64,000 nucleotides of DNA from Pseudoclavibacter triregionum (lineage in GTDB: Bacteria; Actinomycetota; Actinomycetes; Actinomycetales; Microbacteriaceae), in the NCBI GenBank assembly GCA_910822395.1, contig OU365335.1, positions 496,001 through 560,000 on the forward strand, in the 5' to 3' direction. The translations under genes and the position numbers were made by a program. Below are positions 1 through 10,964 of the stretch, one piece after another (positions within the stretch are counted from its first letter, which is position 1; each line of letters opens with the position of its first letter). The notes under the pieces were generated by a model that ran no database searches, had not been told where the DNA came from, and saw only the letters and a list, made by a program, of their open reading frames with translations.

Positions 1-3154
<3,154 letters not shown>

Positions 3155-3345
3155 GGAACTATCCCTCCGCGGTCCCGCGCTCGGCGCGGGAAGCCAGTAG
3201 ATTCAGATGAGGATGAAGCCCCGCCTTCCGGCGCGCGGTCCCGATCGACGCCCCAAGCGCCGCCGGGTGAGGCGGACGGTGAGCGGACCAGAAGCGCGAG
3301 CCCAAGCCGACCGCAATATGAAGGCATGGAACGACGAAGCGCAAA

Positions 3346-3351
3346 TGTCAA
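3346..3351 (-). promoter_or_regulatory. Possible -35 box of rpoB
   Basis: A TTGACA hexamer reading toward rpoB lies about 190 bp upstream of its TTG start, in one of the few less GC-rich spots of this region. No convincing -10 box sits at 16-18 bp; CATATT follows after about 25 bp. This is a weak candidate only. Confidence 0.25.
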
Positions 3352-3533
3352 GTGTATGTGCCGCAGGGAGCCCCGTCTAGGGCGTGTCGCGGGACGGTGA
3401 GGGCTCCGATCGGGTATCCGCGGCGCTCCGAGCCGCTGGCCGATCGACCACCCGCTGGTCATCCGCTCGCTCGACCCACGGAGCGCTGGCCGACCGCTCA
3501 TCCGCTGGCCAGTCGCTCGCCCAATCCACGTAC

Positions 3534-3593
3534 CGCTGGCCGACCGCTCATCCGCTGGCGAAAATCGGCCAGCAGGAGAGCGATCGGCCAGCG
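3534..3593. repeat. Family I 60-bp palindromic repeat, imperfect copy
   Basis: Starts CGCTGGCCGACCGCTCATCC and ends GAGCGATCGGCCAGCG. The two 26-nt arms are reverse complements with a few mismatches, around a short centre (GAAAAT). It is the same length as the perfect copy at 4974-5033. Confidence 0.85.
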
Positions 3594-3781
3594 CCAGCCT
3601 CCGGGCCGGGGGCTGGCGGATCGCTCGAGCGCTCGCCATCTTCACGCCGCAGCCCCGCGCCGCTCGCCGCAGCCACCGAGCCGCCGCCCGAGCGCCCATC
3701 CGCTGGCCGAACGCTCGCTCAGCCCACCCACCGCCGGCCGATCGCTCGCTCGCTGGCCACCCGCTCGCCCACACGATGTAC

Positions 3782-3841
3782 CGCTGGCCGATCGCGCATC
3801 TGCTGGCGCATATCCGCCAGCCGGAGAGCGAATGGCCAGCG
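3782..3841. repeat. Family I 60-bp palindromic repeat, imperfect copy
   Basis: Starts CGCTGGCCGATCGCGCATCT and ends GAGCGAATGGCCAGCG. Same family and length as the units at 3534 and 4974, with more mismatches between the arms. Confidence 0.8.
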
Positions 3842-4001
3842 CCAGGCGTGGATCGTGACGGCCCAGGAGCCGGGCGTGGGTCGAACGCGCCCGGCTCACG
3901 TCGCGGCAGGTCGGCACTGAGTCCAACCCCGCCGTCCGCGAGTCGGTCTTCGTCGTCGCCGCAGTGGACAGCCGGCGCTCCACAGACCCGAGGCGCGCGG
4001 C

Positions 4002-4928
4002 GTGCGAATGCGCGCCGATGGCGCGAGCCTGAGCGCCATGGAGATCCTCGACGGCCCGGATGCCGGAAGCTTCGGCCTCGCGTCGGCGACGCTGCGCCGC
4101 CGCCACGCGCGAGGCGCGCTCGAGCGGATCCGCCCCGGCTCCTACGCGACGCCGCTCGAGCGGACGCCCGAGGAGCGGCACGACCTCCTCCTCCGGGCGA
4201 CGGTGCCGAGGCTAGGTCCCGGGACCGTCGTGAGCCACACCTCCGCAGCCCGCCTCCACGGCCTGCCCGTCCTCCGCTCGCGCCTCGACCTCGTCACAGT
4301 GACGCGCCCTCGCTCCAACGGCGAGCGATCGAAGCAGCTCCACGCGCGCCGGGCCCAGGTCGACGGCTCGGAGACGGTCGTGCTCGGCGGGATGATCGCC
4401 ACCTCGCTCCCCCGCACGGTCGCTGACCTCGCGCGCACGCTGCCCTTCGACGAGGCGGTCGCCTGCGCCGATGTCGCGCTCGCCCTCGGCATGGATCGGA
4501 AGTCGCCTCCGCGACTCGGGCGGAAGGCATCCGCCATCGCCGCCGTGCTCGACTTCGCGGACCCGGCTTCCGAGAGCATCGGCGAATCGCTGAGCCGGGT
4601 GGCGCTTGCGGGCGCCGGGATGCCGACACCCTCGCTGCAGCACGAGATCCGCACCAGTTCTGGACGGTTCGTCGCGCGCACGGATTTCGCCTGGCCCCGC
4701 CACAAGGTCGTCGGAGAGTTCGACGGTGCCGCCAAGTACGCGGCCGAGCTCGACGACGACCGCGCGCCCGAGCAGCGGCTCATGGACGAGAAGCGCCGCG
4801 AATGGGCGATCCGCGACCTCGGCTGGGAGGTCGTCCGCTGGGACTGGCAGACGCTTCGCACTCCCGGGGCGCTCGCGGAACGGGTTCGCGGCGCGCTGCT
4901 GCGCGCCGAGCGCGCCAGGGCGTCCTGA
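4002..4928 (+). CDS. AbiEi-like / DUF559-type protein
   Basis: About 308 residues. The N-terminal half (roughly 15-130) has a helix-turn-helix layout with RIRPGSYATP, VVSHTSAARLHGLP and the later SLPRTVADLARTLP block. This is the arrangement of many actinobacterial proteins labelled AbiEi-type antitoxin. The C-terminal part (about 225-300: VVGEFDGAAKYA, then EKRREWAIRDLGWEVVRWDW) matches a DUF559/Vsr-like nuclease fold with a possible D-x-K-type centre. Such proteins are common, usually single genes, and their function is unproven. There is no AbiEii toxin gene next to it. Start is uncertain: GTG 4002, ATG 4008 or ATG 4038, none with a strong ribosome site. It is flanked on both sides by palindromic repeats, and the unknown minus-strand gene overlaps its 3' end. 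Confidence 0.7.
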   Translation: MRMRADGASLSAMEILDGPDAGSFGLASATLRRRHARGALERIRPGSYATPLERTPEERHDLLLRATVPRLGPGTVVSHTSAARLHGLPVLRSRLDLVTVTRPRSNGERSKQLHARRAQVDGSETVVLGGMIATSLPRTVADLARTLPFDEAVACADVALALGMDRKSPPRLGRKASAIAAVLDFADPASESIGESLSRVALAGAGMPTPSLQHEIRTSSGRFVARTDFAWPRHKVVGEFDGAAKYAAELDDDRAPEQRLMDEKRREWAIRDLGWEVVRWDWQTLRTPGALAERVRGALLRAERARAS

Positions 4929-5454
4929 TGGCGCCCCTGAGGGAGGCGACGTCGGCAGGCCGCGGACGCGAACCGCTGGCCGTTCGCTCATCCGCTGGCG
5001 GAATTCCGCCAGCGGATGAGCGAACGGCCAGCGAGCGCAGGAAGAAGGGCCAGCCGATGAGCGGTAGGCGAGCGGATGAGCGATGCGCCAGCGGACGGCC
5101 GGCGTCATGGACCTCGATGCGGCGCTTGGTGCCGACGCTCCAGCCGCTGTCGATGCGCTTCGAGAGCGAGCCGAGGGTCGGGATGCCGGCGCTCCACTCG
5201 AGGCTGCGGCGGCGGTCGTCCATGTCGAGCACGCCGGGCCTGCGCGGCGTGAGGCGCGTCTCCCACACCTCGGTGAGGTGGCTGCGCTGCGCGAAGACCC
5301 ACCAGGAGCGGTCGGCGAGATTCGCGCGCGCGACGACCGAATCGCCCTCGCGGACGACCTCGTAGCCGGTGCCCTGCATGCGGCGGTGCAGCTCCCGGCC
5401 GAAGGCGTCGAGGTCCGGGGCGCCGGGCGAGGCGGGGGCGGGGTGCTGCGTCAT
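4780..5454 (-). CDS. Unknown protein whose C-terminus runs into repeat DNA
   Basis: The start is well supported: ATG at 5454 with AAGGAG five bases upstream. The first ~118 residues look like a real protein (begins MTQHPAPASPGAPDLDAFGR, later RSWWVFAQRSHLTEVWETRL and IPTLGSLSKRIDSGW). I do not recognise the family. From about 5100 leftward the frame enters the family I repeats and reads AHRSSARLPL and similar words, then runs antisense through the end of the AbiEi-like gene until 4780. The natural stop has probably been replaced by repeat DNA, so the functional protein is likely only the first part. Its promoter region carries a 17-bp tandem repeat. Confidence 0.5.
   Translation of the reverse strand: MTQHPAPASPGAPDLDAFGRELHRRMQGTGYEVVREGDSVVARANLADRSWWVFAQRSHLTEVWETRLTPRRPGVLDMDDRRRSLEWSAGIPTLGSLSKRIDSGWSVGTKRRIEVHDAGRPLAHRSSARLPLIGWPFFLRSLAVRSSAGGIPPADERTASGSRPRPADVASLRGAIRTPWRARRAAARREPVPRAPRECEASASPSGRPPSRGRGSPIRGASRP
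4974..5033. repeat. Family I repeat: perfect 60-bp palindrome
   Basis: Every base from CGCTGGCCGTTCGCTCATCC inward pairs with its partner; the centre is GGAATTCC. The symmetry stops exactly at both ends (the next bases do not pair). Related imperfect 60-bp units occur at 3534, 3782 and 25139, and half-units continue to about 5100 beside this copy. In single strands it could form a 30-bp hairpin. Confidence 0.95.
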
Positions 5455-5468
5455 CGGGGCTCCTTCGC

Positions 5469-5536
5469 GTGGGTCGTGCGAGGCGGTGGGTCGTGCGAGG
5501 CGGTGGGTCGTGCGAGGCGGTGGGTCGTGCGAGGCG
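5469..5536. repeat. Four exact tandem copies of a 17-bp unit
   Basis: GTGGGTCGTGCGAGGCG is repeated four times without change. It lies just upstream of the unknown minus-strand gene (start 5454), in its likely promoter, so copy-number change could alter spacing. The rest of the ~360-bp gap up to 5816 holds one family II palindrome and no gene I can support. Confidence 0.95.
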
Positions 5537-5666
5537 GATGGCGGGAGGGCCGGCCTCCCCGGCGGCTCCGCCGCGTCGCGGGCACGCTACCGGGCCCGCC
5601 CGGACGCGGACCGAGCGCGGCCGCGAGCGCCGGCCGCGACTGCCCCCAGCGAGCGCCACACCGCCA

Positions 5667-5730
5667 TCCGAGGCCGATGCGGGCATCCGCTCCCGGTATG
5701 CGGGCAGTGGACGCCCGGATCGGGAGCGAA
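5667..5730. repeat. Family II palindromic repeat
   Basis: About 64 bp. It contains GCATCCGCTCCCG and the matching arm CGCCCGGATCGGGAGCG. Same design as units at 25054-25116 and inside lhr at 32323-32386: two nested arm pairs and a short centre. It lies about 90 bp upstream of the metallo-beta-lactamase-fold gene. Confidence 0.7.
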
Positions 5731-5816
5731 CACCGCGCACGAGCTGTCCGAGTCCGTGCGATCCCCGCCCGGCCCGTCGCCGGTCCCGGGCCATCCCCCG
5801 CCGCTAGCCTGCCGAC

Positions 5817-6533
5817 ATGGCCACGGATCCCAGCGACCTCAAGCCCTTCGAGCCCGTCCTCGACGCCTTCGGCGGCGTCGAGATCTGGCGCGCGCGCGTC
5901 TCGGCGATGGACAACATCGCCTACCTCGTCGTCGACCGCGCGAGCGGCGAGGCCCTCCTCGTCGACGCGGCCGACGAGCCCATGCGCCTCGCCGAGCTCG
6001 TCGCCGTCGCCGACGACGCGATCGAGGCCGAGAACGAGGCGCTGGACCTCGACGTCCGCGAGCGCCCCGACGTCCGCGTCGTCGGCCTCGTCACGACCCA
6101 CCGCCACGCCGACCACTGGCAGGCGCTCGAGACGATGCGCCGTCGCCTCGCCGTCCCCTCCTACGCGGGCGAGCTCGACGCGGACGCGATCGGCGCGACC
6201 GTCGACCGCCGCCTCGCCGACGGCTCGACGCTGCGCATCGGCGCCACGACGCTCGAGGCGATCCTCCTCCGAGGCCACACGCCCGGCTCGATCGCGCTCG
6301 CGATCGAGGCCGAGGGCGAGGCGCCGCGCCTGCTCACGGGCGACTCGCTCTTCCCCGGCGGGCCCGGCAAGACCTGGTCGGCGGATGACTTCTCCCAGCT
6401 CATGGACGACCTCGAGGAGCGGATCTTCGACCGCTTCCCCGACGAGGCCGTCGTCTACCCCGGCCACGGCGCCCCGACGACGCTCGGCGCCGAGCGGCCC
6501 CACCTCGCGGAGTGGCGCAAGCGTGGCTGGTGA
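5817..6533 (+). CDS. Metallo-beta-lactamase-fold hydrolase (glyoxalase II-like)
   Basis: 238 residues, a normal size for a cytosolic MBL-fold hydrolase. The zinc motif appears as THRHADHW (HxHxDH type) near residues 93-100. Later ligands are RGHTPGS and TGDSLFPGG (Asp), and the C-terminal YPGHGAPTT supplies the last His. Substrate unknown; the closest well-known relatives hydrolyse thioesters such as S-lactoylglutathione, but specificity cannot be read from this sequence. ATG start at 5817. The final 174 bp (from 6357) are repeated at 7145-7318 on the far side of a foreign insert, so this locus has acted as an insertion or recombination site. Confidence 0.9.
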   Translation: MATDPSDLKPFEPVLDAFGGVEIWRARVSAMDNIAYLVVDRASGEALLVDAADEPMRLAELVAVADDAIEAENEALDLDVRERPDVRVVGLVTTHRHADHWQALETMRRRLAVPSYAGELDADAIGATVDRRLADGSTLRIGATTLEAILLRGHTPGSIALAIEAEGEAPRLLTGDSLFPGGPGKTWSADDFSQLMDDLEERIFDRFPDEAVVYPGHGAPTTLGAERPHLAEWRKRGW

Positions 6534-7114
6534 CTCTCCGCCGATCACGGGGGACGAACTCGGGCTCTATGCACACGAGATGGAGCGCGTCAAACTCCAG
6601 GTGACTGAAGCGCTCGCGCTGTTGGATGCGCCACACGGAGACGAACGTCATATCGTCTACGCGGCGCATCAGACTCGGTTGGCGCTCGACCAGGTCACCT
6701 TGGCGGGGTTGGTCAGCAATCGCGCTGCTCTAGAGGCAGCAGGGCGATCCTTGTCGAAGCACACAGACTTGGGACCCACGCAGAAGTTGATCCGGGGGGT
6801 CAACCCGGACTACTGGCCCAAGGGGGTCGAGCCCGCTCATGGCGAGACGGGTACCGAGTGGCGGGATGTGGCGGATGGCCTCTCAGAGGACGACGCGCGG
6901 AAGGCGTGGGGGCGCCTGAGCGCCTTCCTGCATGCACCCAACCCCTACCGGCCCCGACGACCTGCCCGCCGTCGAGCTGGTCAGCGAGACGCTCCGAAAG
7001 CTGGCGCTTCAGCTCAACGAGCACCTTGTGCGCCTCTCTGGAGGCTGGGGCATGGTCTGCTGCCAGGTTTGGGCCCATCCCGTTCGCGCGTACTACCTCG
7101 TGCGAGTCTCGTAG
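6525..7114 (+). pseudogene. Frameshifted unknown gene in a foreign insert
   Basis: Lies in the segment 6531-7144, which is clearly less biased to G/C at third codon positions than its surroundings. One frame reads MAGDSPPITGDELGLYAHEM onward to WGRLSAFLHAPNPY near 6950. The protein then continues sensibly in the next frame (GPDDLPAVELVSETLRKLAL to a TAG at 7114). One extra C in the CCCCTACCGGCCCC tract near 6950 explains the break. Joined, the product would be about 195 residues. I do not recognise the family. The GTG start at 6525 overlaps the end of the MBL gene and is a guess. Confidence 0.6.
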
Positions 7115-7144
7115 CGGGTATTGCCAAAGGCTCGATGGTCGCAC

Positions 7145-7321
7145 GGCGGCCCCGGCAAGACCTGGTCGGCGGATGACTTCGCCCAGCTCCTGGACGACCT
7201 CGAGACCCGCATCTTCGCCCGCTTCCCCGACGAGGCCGTCGCCTACCCCGGCCACGGCGCCCCGACGACGCTCGGCGCCGAGCGGCCGCACCTCGCGGAG
7301 TGGCGCGAGCGCGGCTGGTAG
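7145..7321 (+). pseudogene. Orphan second copy of the MBL-fold gene 3' end
   Basis: 174 bp (7145-7318) repeat 6357-6530 with 12 differences that I counted by eye (about 93% identical). It encodes the last 58 residues (GGPGKTWSADDF to EWRERGW) followed by TAG. It has no start of its own. It is most simply the displaced original 3' end left after an insertion that brought a substitute end. No clear gene lies between it and the transporter start at 7607. Confidence 0.85.
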
Positions 7322-7606
7322 CGGCGGAGCCCCCTGTTCTGAGGCGGCGAGGTCGACAGGCCTCGGCGGCGCGCGGCGCGGCGCTTGGCGCATCGTGCAG
7401 CCTCGCGCGCGTCGCGGCACCTACCGCACGGACGACGGCGCGCCACCCGCGCGATCCCGGCCGACCTCGCCACCTGAACCCAGCTCATCATGACGGCGCG
7501 CGTCGGAGGGGCTCGCGCACGGCGTCCGCGATCCCTACGCTCCCGTCCAGGCGCCCGGGCCCGGCGGGCTCTGTCGTCACCCGATCGCCCTCGACGAGGA
7601 GGCCCC

Positions 7607-8959
7607 ATGACCGCACCCGATCCCCTTCGAAGCGAACCCGCCGCCACCCCCACCGCCACTGACACCGCCCCCGCCCAGTCCACGACGAAGACGATCCTCG
7701 GCACCGGCGTCGGCAACGCGCTCGAGTGGTTCGACTGGAACGTCTACGCGAGCTTCGCCGTCTACTTCTCGACGCAGGTCTTCAACAAGGACGACCCGAC
7801 CTCCGCGTTCCTCTCCACCATGGCGGTGTTCGCCGTGGGCTTCGTGGCCCGCCCCTTCGGCGGCGTCGTGTTCGGATGGCTCGGCGACCGCATCGGCCGC
7901 AAGGAGGCCCTCTCGGCCGCGGTCGTCTTCGCCTCGCTCGGATCGCTCATCATCGCGATCTGCCCGACCTACGAGCAGGTCGGCTGGCTCGCCTCGGCGA
8001 TCCTCCTCCTCGCACGCCTGCTCCAGGGCCTCGCCCACGGCGGCGAGCTCCCGAGCGCGCAGACGTATCTCGCCGAGCACGCCCCGCGCGAGCACCGCGG
8101 CCTGTGGGCGAGCTCGATCTACGTGACGGGCACGGCGGGCCTGCTTGTGGGCATCGCGCTCGGGCTCATCCTCGAGTCGGCCCTCAGCGAGGAGCAGATG
8201 AACGCGTGGGGCTGGCGCGTGCCGTTCGCCATCGGCGCCGTGCTCGGCCTCTTCGCCCTGTTCATCCGCCGTTCGATGGCCGAGAGCGAGGTCTTCGAGG
8301 AGCACCGCGCCGCCGAGCAGTCGCGCCCGGAGCGCCCGAGCCTCTTCGCCGCCATCGCCCGCAACTGGCGCACCGGCCTTCAGGTGATCGGCATGACCGC
8401 GGGCCTCACGGTGGCGTATTACATCTGGAGCGTGACGATGCCGTCGATCGCGCAGAAGTCGTTCGGCTACTCCCCGGACCAGGCCTTCACCGCCTCGCTC
8501 ATCGGCAACGCGGTCTTCATCGTGGCGCTCCCGATCTGGGGCGCCATCTCGGATCGCATCGGGCGCAAAGTCTCGGCCATCGCGGGCCTGCTCGGCTGCG
8601 CCGTGCTCTACCTGCCGCTCATCCTCCTCATCGAGGGCGGCTCCGCGGAAGGCGGGCCCGAGACGTGGCGGCTCATCCTCGCGATCTGCGTGCAGCTCAT
8701 CCTGCTCGCCGGGTTCCTCTCGCACGCCCCGGCGATGTACGCGGAGATGTTCCCCACCGAGCAGCGCACGGCGGGGTTCGGCATCTCCTACGCGATCGCG
8801 ATCGCCCTCTTCGGCGGGACGGCCGGGTACGTGCTCACCTGGATCGGCGACACGCACGTGTTCGCCTGGTACTCGATCGCGCTGCTCGTCGTCTCCTCTG
8901 CGACGATCCTCTTCCTCCCGGAGACGAAGGGGAAGGACCTCTCGCACGCGGCCGCCTAG
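7607..8959 (+). CDS. MFS transporter, metabolite:H+ symporter (MHS) family
   Basis: 450 residues with about 12 membrane segments. The N-terminus carries the MHS signature GVGNALEWFDWNVYASFAVY. The loop 2-3 motif is GWLGDRIGRKEAL and the loop 8-9 copy is WGAISDRIGRKV. Family members (ProP, KgtP, citrate and shikimate carriers) bring organic acids or osmolytes in with protons; the substrate here cannot be assigned. Start chosen at ATG 7607 because GAGGAGG sits five bases before it; an earlier frame opening at 7490 has no ribosome site. Single gene followed by a strong hairpin shared with the convergent catalase gene. Confidence 0.9.
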   Translation: MTAPDPLRSEPAATPTATDTAPAQSTTKTILGTGVGNALEWFDWNVYASFAVYFSTQVFNKDDPTSAFLSTMAVFAVGFVARPFGGVVFGWLGDRIGRKEALSAAVVFASLGSLIIAICPTYEQVGWLASAILLLARLLQGLAHGGELPSAQTYLAEHAPREHRGLWASSIYVTGTAGLLVGIALGLILESALSEEQMNAWGWRVPFAIGAVLGLFALFIRRSMAESEVFEEHRAAEQSRPERPSLFAAIARNWRTGLQVIGMTAGLTVAYYIWSVTMPSIAQKSFGYSPDQAFTASLIGNAVFIVALPIWGAISDRIGRKVSAIAGLLGCAVLYLPLILLIEGGSAEGGPETWRLILAICVQLILLAGFLSHAPAMYAEMFPTEQRTAGFGISYAIAIALFGGTAGYVLTWIGDTHVFAWYSIALLVVSSATILFLPETKGKDLSHAAA

Positions 8960-8970
8960 CCGCGACACGC

Positions 8971-9011
8971 GACGCGCCCGCCCGCTGCGAGCTGCAGCGG
9001 GCGGGCGCGTC
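8971..9011. terminator. Bidirectional hairpin between MHS transporter and catalase
   Basis: 18-bp perfect stem (GACGCGCCCGCCCGCTGC and its complement) with a 5-nt loop, 11 bp after the transporter stop and 44 bp after the catalase stop on the other strand. Confidence 0.85.
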
Positions 9012-9055
9012 CTGTGCCGGATCCCGCGCGGGCGGGAGCCCGTATCGGGCTCGGG

Positions 9056-10720
9056 CTAGCCCGTCACCTCATCGTGGCCGCCCTCGACGGGCGCCTTGTG
9101 GTCCTCATGCGGGTCGGCGCCGGGAACCTGGTCGCCGGCGTCGCCCTGCTTCGTCGCGGCCTCGGCGTCGGCCTTCACCTTCGCCTCGATGCGGGCGCCG
9201 ATCTCGGCGTCGACGCTCTTCCAGTAGTTGAAGGCGTTCGTGAGCACCGGTTCCTTCACCGTCGCGAGCGCGCCCGCGACCGTGTCGACGAAGCGGTCGC
9301 GCGCGGCGTCGTCGAAGACCTCGCGCACGAGCTGGCCGGCCTGCGAGAAGTCGTCGTCGTCCTGGCGGAGCGTGTACGCCTGGCGCACGAGCTCGCCGTC
9401 CGACTCCCACGAGTTGTCGACCTGGCCCTGCTCGTCCGACCAGGGGCGGCCGAAGGAGTTGGGGGCGTACACCGGGGCGGCGCCCGAGTGGTGGTAGGTC
9501 ATGCTGCCGTCGAAGGTGTAGCTGTTCACCGGGTTGAGCGGCTGGTTGACGGGCAGCTGGTGGAAGTTCGTGCCGATGCGGGCGCGGTGCGCGTCCGCGT
9601 ACGAGAACACGCGCGCGACGAGCATCTTGTCGGGCGAGATGCCCGTGCCCGGCACGATGTTCGACGGCGCGAAGGCGGCCTGCTCGATCTGCGCGAAGAA
9701 GTTCTCCGGGTTGCGGTTGAGCGTCATCGTGCCGACCGGGATGAGCGGGTAGTCCTTGTGCGGCCACACCTTCGTGAGGTCGAAGGGGTTGAGGCGGTAG
9801 GTCTTCGCGTCCTCGTACGGCATGACCTGCACGGAGAGCCTCCACTGCGGGAACTCGCCGCGTTCGATCGCCTCGAAGAGGTCGCGGCGGTGGTGGTCCG
9901 CGTCGACGCCCGCGAGGCGGCCGGCCTCCTCGTTCGTGAGGAACTCGACGCCCTGCCGCGTGTGGAAGTGGTACTTCACCCAGAAGCGCTCGCCGGCGGC
10001 GTTGATCCACGCGTAGGTGTGCGAGGAGTAGCCGTTCATGTGGCGCCACGTCTTCGGGATGCCGCGGTCGCCCATGAGGTACGTGACCTGGTGCGCGGTC
10101 TCGGGGTTCTGGGTCCAGAAGTCCCACTGCATCGTGTTGTCGCGGAGGCCGCGGTCCGGGAGGCGCTTCTGCGAACGGATGAAGTGGGGGAACTTCATGC
10201 CGTCGCGGACGAAGAACACCGGGGTGTTGTTGCCGACGAGGTCGAAGTTGCCCTCCTGCGTGTAGAACTTCAGGGCGAAGCCGCGGACGTCGCGCCAGGT
10301 GTCGGGCGATCCCTGCTCGCCGGCGACCGTCGAGAAGCGGGCGAGCATCTCCGTCTTCGCGCCGGGCTGGAAGAGCCCGGCCTTCGTGTAGCGCGTGACG
10401 TCCTCGGTCGTCTCGAAGACGCCGAAGGCGCCCGAGCCCTTGGCGTGCGGGTTGCGCTCCGGCACGCGCTCGCGGTTGAAGTGGGCGAGGGTCTCGACGA
10501 GCTGGACGTCGTGGAGCATGAGGGGGCCGTCGGGCCCCACGCTCAGCGAGTTGCGGTCGCTCACGGCGGGCGCGCCCACGCCCGTGGTCGAGGGGACGCT
10601 CGGGTCGATGGGGTTGAGGCGGCCGTCGCCGGCACGCTGCTGATCGGTCCTGTCGCTCCTTCGGAGGATCGGCCCGCCGGTCGCCGGTCGTCGTCGACGG
10701 CGGGGGTCGTGCACTCGCAC
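9056..10720 (-). CDS. katA: Monofunctional haem catalase
   Basis: Small-subunit catalase that splits hydrogen peroxide into water and oxygen. Seen: the distal His context [19 protein letters not shown], the distal Asn region [19 protein letters not shown], and the proximal haem Tyr in [14 protein letters not shown]. About 530 residues from the N-terminal [13 protein letters not shown] block to the Asp/Glu-rich end, usual for the family. The start is a problem: the in-frame GTG at 10720 has no ribosome site. A good site (AAGGAG) instead precedes an AGG codon at 10651 (AGG ACC GAT CAG), where the expected N-terminus would be M-T-D-Q. An ATG to AGG change or a non-standard start is possible. Confidence 0.93.
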   Translation of the reverse strand: MRVHDPRRRRRPATGGPILRRSDRTDQQRAGDGRLNPIDPSVPSTTGVGAPAVSDRNSLSVGPDGPLMLHDVQLVETLAHFNRERVPERNPHAKGSGAFGVFETTEDVTRYTKAGLFQPGAKTEMLARFSTVAGEQGSPDTWRDVRGFALKFYTQEGNFDLVGNNTPVFFVRDGMKFPHFIRSQKRLPDRGLRDNTMQWDFWTQNPETAHQVTYLMGDRGIPKTWRHMNGYSSHTYAWINAAGERFWVKYHFHTRQGVEFLTNEEAGRLAGVDADHHRRDLFEAIERGEFPQWRLSVQVMPYEDAKTYRLNPFDLTKVWPHKDYPLIPVGTMTLNRNPENFFAQIEQAAFAPSNIVPGTGISPDKMLVARVFSYADAHRARIGTNFHQLPVNQPLNPVNSYTFDGSMTYHHSGAAPVYAPNSFGRPWSDEQGQVDNSWESDGELVRQAYTLRQDDDDFSQAGQLVREVFDDAARDRFVDTVAGALATVKEPVLTNAFNYWKSVDAEIGARIEAKVKADAEAATKQGDAGDQVPGADPHEDHKAPVEGGHDEVTG

Positions 10721-10964
10721 GCATTCGGCGTGCGAGCACTACTGAACCAGGCCCGGCCGGGCGAATCCAGACAGGGAAGGCTGGCCCGGCTCAGTTCGCG
10801 TCCAGGTTCGGCGCGACGCGCCGATGAGATCGGGCGGACGTCCGACCCGGAATCCCCGCGGCCCGCTCGTGCGAGCCGCATCCCCATACGGATCCCGGGG
10901 AGGGAGCCCACCTCGTCGCCACATCGGACATGAACAGGATTCAGCGACGCGACGCTCGACGTGA

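Larger units (their letters stand above)
3398..3880. repeat. Cluster of CGCTGGCC-type repeats upstream of rpoB
   Basis: The roughly 850-bp stretch between rpoB and the next gene holds no convincing gene. Most of it is built from diverged copies of a half-arm reading CGCTGGCCGATCGCTC followed by ATCCGCTGGC, in both orientations. Two copies pair as full 60-bp near-palindromes, at 3534-3593 and 3782-3841. Open frames here (for example 3352-3858 plus and 3642-4181 minus) give low-complexity Arg/Ala/Pro peptides with repeated RWPTAHPLA-like words, as expected from translated repeat DNA. Confidence 0.8.

Noticed and set aside
3352-3920. Small proteins in the repeat region upstream of rpoB
   Set aside because: They translate the palindromic repeats in several frames, with no ribosome sites or homology-like features.
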